Positions 58,506-64,000 of a DNA stretch of 64,000 nt are shown in pieces (positions within the stretch are counted from its first letter, which is position 1; each line of letters starts with the position of its first letter). The notes below the pieces were generated by a model. The model ran no database searches, was not told where the DNA came from, and saw only the letters and a list, made by a program, of their open reading frames with translations. Both the position numbers and the translations under genes were made by a program. The stretch spans positions 2,724,001 to 2,788,000 of the forward strand of contig NZ_CP121113.1 of assembly GCF_029581395.1 (NCBI RefSeq). The letters run 5' to 3'. The stretch is from Roseinatronobacter sp. S2 (GTDB lineage: Bacteria; Pseudomonadota; Alphaproteobacteria; Rhodobacterales; Rhodobacteraceae).

Positions 58506-60131
58506 CTAGCGGCCCAGCAAAATGGCCGACACGGGAACCAGACTGATCTGGTCAACGCGCCCTTCGGATTGCCACAAATCCAGCGCATCAAGCGTGGCCT
58601 CATTGCTGGCCTCGCCGAATACGATCACATGCCCTACCTGACTTGCCTGAAACACGGCACGGTCCAGAAAACGCCGGATGGTGATGGCGCTTTCATCTTC
58701 AGTATCCAGAATGCGGAACACTTCGGCATGGGGCACGCCCATCGCATCTGCACTGCGCGCCGCCTGCCCCAATCCTCCTGCGAAGGTCACCAGCCCGTAC
58801 CCATCGCGCACGATCACGTCCATAACATCGGCCAACAGCCGCGAGTTGCGCACAAACCCGTTCTGGGGCAGGTCAATCACCCCCGCCGCAAGGGGCAGAT
58901 TGTCAAAATAGGCCCCGAAGGTGACATCTATATCAGACGCCGTGGCCCCGGCGGGAATGCCGTTTGCCAATATCAGCACTTCCTTGCCGGCCTGATGATA
59001 CAGTTCTGCGGCCTCTGTGGCGCTGGGGTCCATGGGGTTCAGCGCGACGGTAAACACTGTATCACGCGCGGCAAGCGCGCGGCGCAGGGGCATGGGCAGG
59101 CCGGGATCATTCAGCACAATCGCCATCAGCGCCCCATCCGGCGCACCCACGGCAATGGCATTGCGTTCCAGCGCGCTTGGCGCGATTGCATCATCGGCCA
59201 GATCCGTGGCATCCGCGCCTGAAACCACACCTGCCGCTGCGAGCGAGGGCACGGCATCGCGTGGCGAAAGCGGCAATCCCGGCATGCCGGATATACGGGT
59301 TCCGGGCATTGCCACGCCACCATCGGCAGGCGCATCACTGTCTGCGGTGCCATCTTCGGGCGGGGCGTCCTGTGCCGTCTGGCTGTCGCTGTCATCACCG
59401 GGCGTTGGGGCCTGCGGCAGGTCGTCATCAAGCCCGGACGCATCTTCCGAATCCGCGCGTTCGGGCGCAGGCAGTGGTGGCGCATCGACCTGCGGCACGC
59501 CGTCTGGCGCGCGCGGTGCAGCGCCTGTGCCTTGCGCGGGGGCCAACATCGCAAGGGGACTATCCTGTTGCGGCGTAGATGGCGCAGCATCTTCGGGCAT
59601 ATCCGCAGGCACCTGTGCCCCTTCGGCCATGTCAGACACAGGCGCTGCGGGGGCGGGCATATCGGGGGCGGACATATCAGCGTCGGACGGCGCCAGCGGC
59701 AGGCCCATCACCGGCAACTCGCCCGCGCGCGATGCCCCGCCGGACGTTTCAGGCATGGGCGACAAATGATCATCCGCCGGATCGCGCGGCAATTGCGCCA
59801 TATCCGATGTCACGACTGGGCGCGGCACATCGGGGGGCTGGGCCACATCGGGCATTGTGTCCGCGTCGCGGGCCGCATCTGTGCCGTTTTCCGGTTGGTC
59901 CGCGTCATCTGACAACACCAGATCTGGCGGCGGTCCTTCAGGCGCTGCGGGGTCATCGGCGGGCGCGGCAACCTGTGGCGGGGTGTCGCCTTCTGGGCCG
60001 GCAATTTCCGGGGCGGCAATCGTCGCGGGCTGCTCGGGCACCGACGGCGGGAACACCACTGCAAGCCCCACCACACCAACTGCGGCAATGGCCAGACCAA
60101 GCCCGAAACCTGCAACACCCATGCTGTTCAC
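58506..60131 (-). CDS. Divergent polysaccharide deacetylase family protein with long disordered linker
   Basis: 541-aa protein. Near the N-terminus is one membrane helix (FGLGLAIAAVGVVGLAVVF). About 270 residues then follow that are rich in Ala, Pro, Asp and Gly and look disordered. The C-terminal ~210 residues form a divergent deacetylase domain (PF04748 type): IVLNDPGLPMPLRRAL, VTFGAYFDNLP, ADVMDVIVRDGYGLVTFAGG, and VGHVIVFGEAS. The domain is often found in the cell envelope near peptidoglycan hydrolases; activity is unproven. The GTG at 60131 follows GGAGAA; an ATG at 60122 is possible. Confidence 0.8.
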   Translation of the reverse strand: MNSMGVAGFGLGLAIAAVGVVGLAVVFPPSVPEQPATIAAPEIAGPEGDTPPQVAAPADDPAAPEGPPPDLVLSDDADQPENGTDAARDADTMPDVAQPPDVPRPVVTSDMAQLPRDPADDHLSPMPETSGGASRAGELPVMGLPLAPSDADMSAPDMPAPAAPVSDMAEGAQVPADMPEDAAPSTPQQDSPLAMLAPAQGTGAAPRAPDGVPQVDAPPLPAPERADSEDASGLDDDLPQAPTPGDDSDSQTAQDAPPEDGTADSDAPADGGVAMPGTRISGMPGLPLSPRDAVPSLAAAGVVSGADATDLADDAIAPSALERNAIAVGAPDGALMAIVLNDPGLPMPLRRALAARDTVFTVALNPMDPSATEAAELYHQAGKEVLILANGIPAGATASDIDVTFGAYFDNLPLAAGVIDLPQNGFVRNSRLLADVMDVIVRDGYGLVTFAGGLGQAARSADAMGVPHAEVFRILDTEDESAITIRRFLDRAVFQASQVGHVIVFGEASNEATLDALDLWQSEGRVDQISLVPVSAILLGR

Positions 60132-60360
60132 GCGAATTCTCCACTCTGGACGGCCGACATACTGATGAACAAACGCAAGCACGCTGTCATGCGGCCACCA
60201 GCAGTATGACTGCCGCGCCGCACTTGCCATCCATTCCACAAAAGCGCCCTGTGATCAAACAGATTGCGGCCTGTAGGCTTGACCTTGCGGCCTGCGCGCG
60301 GGCATGTAGGGCAAGTGTCCCGAATTCAGGGCATCCACCCCAACCGTCAAGGCCCTGCCA

Positions 60361-60942
60361 ATGCTGCTATTGATCGATAATTACGACAGCTTCACCTATA
60401 ACCTTGTGCATTATTTCGGCGAACTTGGCGCAGATGTCGTGGTGCACCGCAATGATGCGCTGGATGTGCAGCAGGCCATGGCGCTGAACCCTTCGGCCAT
60501 TGTGCTGTCGCCCGGCCCCTGCGACCCTGATCAGGCCGGAATATGCCTGCCGCTGACGCTGGCGGCCGCCGATGCACGGGTGCCGCTGTTGGGGGTGTGT
60601 CTGGGCCACCAGACCATCGGGCAGGCATTCGGCGGCACTGTGGTGCGCGCGCCCCAGATCGTGCATGGCAAACTGGGCGCGATGCATCATGCAGGCAAGG
60701 GTGTGTTTGCGGGCCTGCCAACACCCCTGAATGCGACACGCTATCATTCGCTGGTTGTGGACCGCGCGACCCTGCCCGACTGTCTGGAAGTCACATCATG
60801 GCTGGAAGACGGGCTGGTCATGGGCCTGCGTCACCGCGAATTGCCCATTGAGGGGGTGCAGTTTCACCCCGAAAGCATCAGGTCCGAGCATGGCCACGCC
60901 ATGCTGCGCAACTTTCTGGACATGGCAAAGGTTTCCGCGTGA
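60361..60942 (+). CDS. trpG: Anthranilate synthase component II (glutamine amidotransferase)
   Basis: 193-aa class I amidotransferase giving ammonia to TrpE for anthranilate synthesis. The triad is Cys80 in [13 protein letters not shown], with His and Glu in GVQFHPESI. The N-terminus [15 protein letters not shown] is diagnostic of TrpG/PabA. The trpE partner is not in the window. Its stop overlaps the trpD start (TGATG). A PabA role in folate synthesis could be shared. Confidence 0.95.
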   Translation: MLLLIDNYDSFTYNLVHYFGELGADVVVHRNDALDVQQAMALNPSAIVLSPGPCDPDQAGICLPLTLAAADARVPLLGVCLGHQTIGQAFGGTVVRAPQIVHGKLGAMHHAGKGVFAGLPTPLNATRYHSLVVDRATLPDCLEVTSWLEDGLVMGLRHRELPIEGVQFHPESIRSEHGHAMLRNFLDMAKVSA

Positions 60943-61961
60943 TGGAAGACCTTAAACCCCTGATCGCCATCGCAGCCGCCCGCCCCCTGACACGCTCAGA
61001 GGCCGAGACTGCCTTCAACCTGCTGTTTGAGGGGCAAGCCACGCCCGCGCAAACCGGCGGGTTCCTGATGGCCATGCGCACGCGCGGCGAAACCGTTGAC
61101 GAATACGCCGCCGCCGCCAGCGTGATGCGGGCAAAATGCGTGAAGGTCAGCGCCCCTGATGGCGCGATGGACATTGTCGGCACCGGCGGTGACGGCAAGG
61201 GCACACTGAACATTTCTACCGCAACGGCCTTTGTGGTGGCAGGTGCGGGCGTGCCGGTTGCAAAACACGGCAATCGCAATCTGTCGTCAAAATCCGGGGC
61301 CGCCGATGCGCTGGGGGCACTGGGGATTGAGGTGATGGTTGGCGCGCCGGTGGTGGAACGCGCCCTGCGCGAGGTGGGCATCGGCTTCATGATGGCCCCT
61401 ATGCACCACCCTGCCATGCGCCATGTCGGCCCCGTGCGCGCGGAACTTGGCACGCGCACGATCTTCAACATACTTGGGCCGCTGACAAACCCTGCTGGCG
61501 TCAAACGCCAGCTGACCGGCGCGTTTTCCCCCGATCTGCTGCGCCCCATGGCCGAAACCCTGCGCGCGCTTGGGTCGGACAAGGCGTGGCTGGTCCATGG
61601 CGGGGACGGCACTGACGAATTGTCGATCGCGGCCGAAAGTCAGGTGGTCGCGCTGGAGGGTGGGGGCTTGCGCGACTTCACCCTGCACCCCGAAGACGCG
61701 GGCCTGCCCCTGCACGCGTTTGAGGAGCTTCTGGGCGGCAGCCCGCAGGAAAACGCCGTGGAATTGCTGGCCATGCTGCAAGGTGCAGGGCGCGCGGCAT
61801 TCCGTGATGCGGTGTTGCTGAATTCCGCAGCCGCGCTGGTTGTCGCCGACAAAGCTGCATCTTTGCCCGAAGGCGTGGAACGCGCGCGCGACAGTATCGC
61901 ATCAGGCGCGGCCATGCGGGCCGTGAACGCGCTGGCCAAGATCAGCCCTGTGAAAGATTAA
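60942..61961 (+). CDS. trpD: Anthranilate phosphoribosyltransferase
   Basis: 339-aa enzyme joining anthranilate to PRPP. The PRPP-binding loop [18 protein letters not shown] and the segments [26 protein letters not shown] and [10 protein letters not shown] are present. The ATG at 60942 shares a base with the trpG stop; a GTG one codon earlier is possible. It is followed 15 bp later by trpC. Confidence 0.96.
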   Translation: MEDLKPLIAIAAARPLTRSEAETAFNLLFEGQATPAQTGGFLMAMRTRGETVDEYAAAASVMRAKCVKVSAPDGAMDIVGTGGDGKGTLNISTATAFVVAGAGVPVAKHGNRNLSSKSGAADALGALGIEVMVGAPVVERALREVGIGFMMAPMHHPAMRHVGPVRAELGTRTIFNILGPLTNPAGVKRQLTGAFSPDLLRPMAETLRALGSDKAWLVHGGDGTDELSIAAESQVVALEGGGLRDFTLHPEDAGLPLHAFEELLGGSPQENAVELLAMLQGAGRAAFRDAVLLNSAAALVVADKAASLPEGVERARDSIASGAAMRAVNALAKISPVKD

Positions 61962-61976
61962 GACAAAGGACTGCCA

Positions 61977-62783
61977 ATGGCCACCATTCTGGACAAGATC
62001 AAAGCCTATAAGCTGGAAGATGTCGCCACCCGCAAGGCCGCGCGCCCGCGCGCGCAGGTTGAAGATGCCGCGCGCAACGCCAGCCCGCCGCGCGGTTTTG
62101 CCAAGGCGCTGGCCACGGCACAACAGGGCGGCTACGGGCTGATCGCCGAGATCAAGAAGGCCAGCCCGTCCAAGGGCCTGATCCGCGCGGATTTCAACCC
62201 GCCCGAACTGGCGCGCGCCTATGCCGATGGCGGGGCCACCTGTTTAAGCGTGCTGACCGACACCCCCAGCTTTCAGGGTGCCGACGACTTTCTGGTCGCC
62301 GCGCGCAGCGCTGTCGGCCTGCCCGCGCTGCGCAAGGATTTCCTGTATGACACATGGCAGGTCGCGGAATCGCGCGCACTGAACGCCGATTGTATCCTGA
62401 TCATCATGGCATCGGTCAGTGATACGCAGGCGCAGGAATTGGAAGATGCGGCATTCGGCTGGGGCATGGATGTTCTGGTCGAAACCCATGACGAGGCTGA
62501 GCTGGAGCGCGCGCTGGCGCTGAAATCGCCCCTGCTGGGCATCAACAACCGCAACCTCAATACATTCGAGGTGACACTGGACACCACGCGCCGCCTGTCA
62601 AAACTGGTGCCGGAAGGCAAGTTGCTGGTGGCCGAAAGCGGCATTTATACCCCCGCAGATCTGGCCGATCTGGCCACGCATGGCGCGCGCAGCTTCCTGA
62701 TTGGCGAAAGCCTGATGCGGCAGCCCGATGTCGCAGCCGCCACCCGCGCGCTTCTGACACCGCCCCTGTCCGAAAAGGTGTAA
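61977..62783 (+). CDS. trpC: Indole-3-glycerol phosphate synthase
   Basis: 268-aa TIM-barrel enzyme. The motif [16 protein letters not shown] carries the catalytic Glu and Lys; [22 protein letters not shown] and LLVAESGI follow. It catalyses ring closure of the anthranilate-derived intermediate. The stop overlaps the region of the moaC GTG start, so trp and moa genes are probably co-transcribed. Confidence 0.96.
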   Translation: MATILDKIKAYKLEDVATRKAARPRAQVEDAARNASPPRGFAKALATAQQGGYGLIAEIKKASPSKGLIRADFNPPELARAYADGGATCLSVLTDTPSFQGADDFLVAARSAVGLPALRKDFLYDTWQVAESRALNADCILIIMASVSDTQAQELEDAAFGWGMDVLVETHDEAELERALALKSPLLGINNRNLNTFEVTLDTTRRLSKLVPEGKLLVAESGIYTPADLADLATHGARSFLIGESLMRQPDVAAATRALLTPPLSEKV

Positions 62784-62784
62784 T

Positions 62785-63264
62785 GTGGAAAAACTGACAC
62801 ATTTTGACGCTGATGGTCACGCACACATGGTCGATGTGTCGCAAAAGTCCCACACCGCGCGGGTGGCCGTTGCCGAAAGTGCAGTGCAGATGCTGCCTGA
62901 AACACTGGCGCTGATCACCGAAGGCCGCGCCAAGAAGGGCGATGTGCTGGGCGTTGCGCGGCTGGCGGGCATTATGGGGGCCAAACGCTGCGCAGATCTG
63001 ATCCCGCTATGTCATCCGCTGCCGATTACCAAGGTCAGTGTGGACCTGACCCCGGATGACAGCCTGCCCGGTGTGCGCATCCGCGCCGAAGTGCGCACCA
63101 CAGGCCAGACCGGCGTTGAAATGGAAGCCCTGACCGCAGCATCTGTCGCGGCGCTGACAGTCTATGACATGCTCAAGGCCGCCGAAAAATCCATGACCAT
63201 CACCGCCACGCGCGTCGTGCTGAAAGATGGCGGAAAATCCGGCCGGTATGAGGCCGGTTCATGA
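62785..63264 (+). CDS. moaC: Cyclic pyranopterin monophosphate synthase
   Basis: 159-aa enzyme of molybdopterin synthesis, acting after MoaA. Typical segments are [37 protein letters not shown] and [18 protein letters not shown], the last with the conserved catalytic region. It starts with GTG, with AAAAGG 6 nt upstream. It ends with a 4-bp overlap (ATGA) with moeA. Confidence 0.95.
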   Translation: MEKLTHFDADGHAHMVDVSQKSHTARVAVAESAVQMLPETLALITEGRAKKGDVLGVARLAGIMGAKRCADLIPLCHPLPITKVSVDLTPDDSLPGVRIRAEVRTTGQTGVEMEALTAASVAALTVYDMLKAAEKSMTITATRVVLKDGGKSGRYEAGS

Positions 63265-64000
63265 TCACACCGGAAGATGCGCTTGCCCGTGTATTCGCCC
63301 TGATCCGGCCACTTGAGTCCGAACAGGTGCCGCTGGAAGATGCCGCCGGTCGGGTGCTGCGCGAAGCGGTCTGCGCGCAACGCGACCAGCCGCCCTTCGC
63401 GGCCTCGGCAATGGATGGCTACGGCGTGGGCGCTGACGCAACCGCGGGCGCAAACTTGCGCCTTATAGGCGAAGCCGCCGCCGGACATGCGTTCAACGGC
63501 ACGGTAGGCCTTGGCGACGCAGTGCGCATTTTCACCGGCGCGCCCGTGCCCGCAGGTGTGGGGCGCGTGGTCCTGCAAGAAGACACCACCTGCCATGATG
63601 GCCGGATCACCCTGCCGGACACGCTGGACCGCTCCACCCATATCCGGCCCCGCGCCGCCGATTTCACGGCAGGCGACACCATCAGCGCACCGCGCAGGCT
63701 GGCCCCTGTGGCGCTGGCGCTTCTGGCGTCGATGAACTGCCCGAATGTGACGGTCAGCCGCCGCCCCGATGTGGCCATCATTGCCACCGGCGATGAACTT
63801 GTCATGCCGGGGGCCACGCCCGCCGCCGACCAGATCATTGCGTCCAACGCATTCGCAATCAAGGCACTGGCCGAAGCCGAAGGGGCGCGCGCCCGCATTC
63901 TGCCCATCGCATCCGATACCGAACGCTCCTTGCGGGCGGTGTTTGAACTGGCATCGGGCGCGGATATGATTGTCACCATCGGCGGCGCGTCCGTGGGCGA
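63261..64000 (+). CDS. moeA: Molybdopterin molybdenumtransferase, N-terminal part (runs off window)
   Basis: At least 246 residues; the frame is open to the window end. The N-terminal MoeA pattern is clear: [41 protein letters not shown] and [10 protein letters not shown], leading into the MPT-binding domain (VTIGGASVG). It inserts molybdate into adenylated molybdopterin. It is coupled to moaC. Confidence 0.95.
   Translation, partial: MITPEDALARVFALIRPLESEQVPLEDAAGRVLREAVCAQRDQPPFAASAMDGYGVGADATAGANLRLIGEAAAGHAFNGTVGLGDAVRIFTGAPVPAGVGRVVLQEDTTCHDGRITLPDTLDRSTHIRPRAADFTAGDTISAPRRLAPVALALLASMNCPNVTVSRRPDVAIIATGDELVMPGATPAADQIIASNAFAIKALAEAEGARARILPIASDTERSLRAVFELASGADMIVTIGGASVG

Overview
The window looks like chromosomal DNA of an alphaproteobacterium of the order Rhodobacterales (Rhodobacteraceae or Roseobacteraceae). 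The evidence is gene content and order: a split b/b' ATP synthase F0 operon (atpI-B-E-F'-F), a PetP/PetR-type MarR plus response-regulator pair next to ilvE, a class II (CP4-like) EPSP synthase, accD-folC, trpGDC-moaC-moeA and a urea urtABCDE operon. Base composition is GC-rich with a few sharp AT-rich islands. No rRNA, prophage, insertion sequence or CRISPR array was found. One tRNA gene, tRNA-Leu(TAA), is present. The species cannot be named from the sequence.

Layout. 1-5.4 kb: the urea ABC transporter urtA(partial)-B-C-D-E, then a periplasmic cytochrome c. 6-9.3 kb (minus): folC, accD and a CPBP membrane protease. 9.4-16.6 kb (plus): a cardiolipin synthase-like PLD enzyme, an S49 peptidase, a 62-aa membrane/Zn-ribbon protein, a Ca/Na antiporter, a pteridine-reductase-like SDR, uvrC and a sirtuin. 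16.9-21.6 kb: a YhaO/YhaN (SbcD/SbcC-like) nuclease pair. 21.8-28.9 kb (minus): a DUF1501/DUF1800 pair, accA, an MsbA-like ABC exporter and petR-petP. 29-32 kb (plus): ilvE and pgm. 32-35 kb (minus): a Nudix hydrolase and a dimethylglycine dehydrogenase-like flavoprotein. 35-39.7 kb (plus): panC-panB, an Ada-like methyltransferase, an OmpA lipoprotein and a FadR/PdhR regulator. 39.8-42.3 kb (minus): the F0 operon. 42.6 kb: a small ArsR-type regulator. 43.2-47.2 kb (minus): an Anbu (proteasome-like) cluster with transglutaminase, alpha-E and circularly permuted ATP-grasp proteins. 47.3-50.9 kb (minus): a TAXI-type TRAP transporter with DUF1850. 51-52.9 kb: a divergent lysE/lrp pair and an orphan parA. 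53-56.5 kb: aroA, then glnB-glnA (minus). 56.7-60.1 kb: nnrD/E, tRNA-Leu and a divergent polysaccharide deacetylase. 60.4-64 kb: trpG-trpD-trpC-moaC-moeA(partial).

The most unusual structure is a dispersed intergenic repeat of about 220-235 bp, present six times in 64 kb (five full copies, one internally collapsed). Each copy is built as a long imperfect inverted repeat, with outer ends like TGGCCTGAAGC and an inner arm GCGCCATCGGTGGGCC. Every copy lies within about 65 bp of a stop codon, and four of six sit between convergent genes. I do not recognise it as a named family. The Anbu/ATP-grasp/alpha-E/transglutaminase cluster is the most interesting set of protein genes: the families are known, but the product or substrate is not settled.

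Functionally the window is mostly housekeeping: nitrogen supply (urea uptake, PII, glutamine synthetase), fatty acid initiation (accA, accD), vitamins and cofactors (folC, panBC, moaC/moeA, NAD(P)HX repair), aromatic amino acids (aroA, trpGDC), energy (F0, cytochrome c) and DNA repair (uvrC, YhaON, Ada-like).
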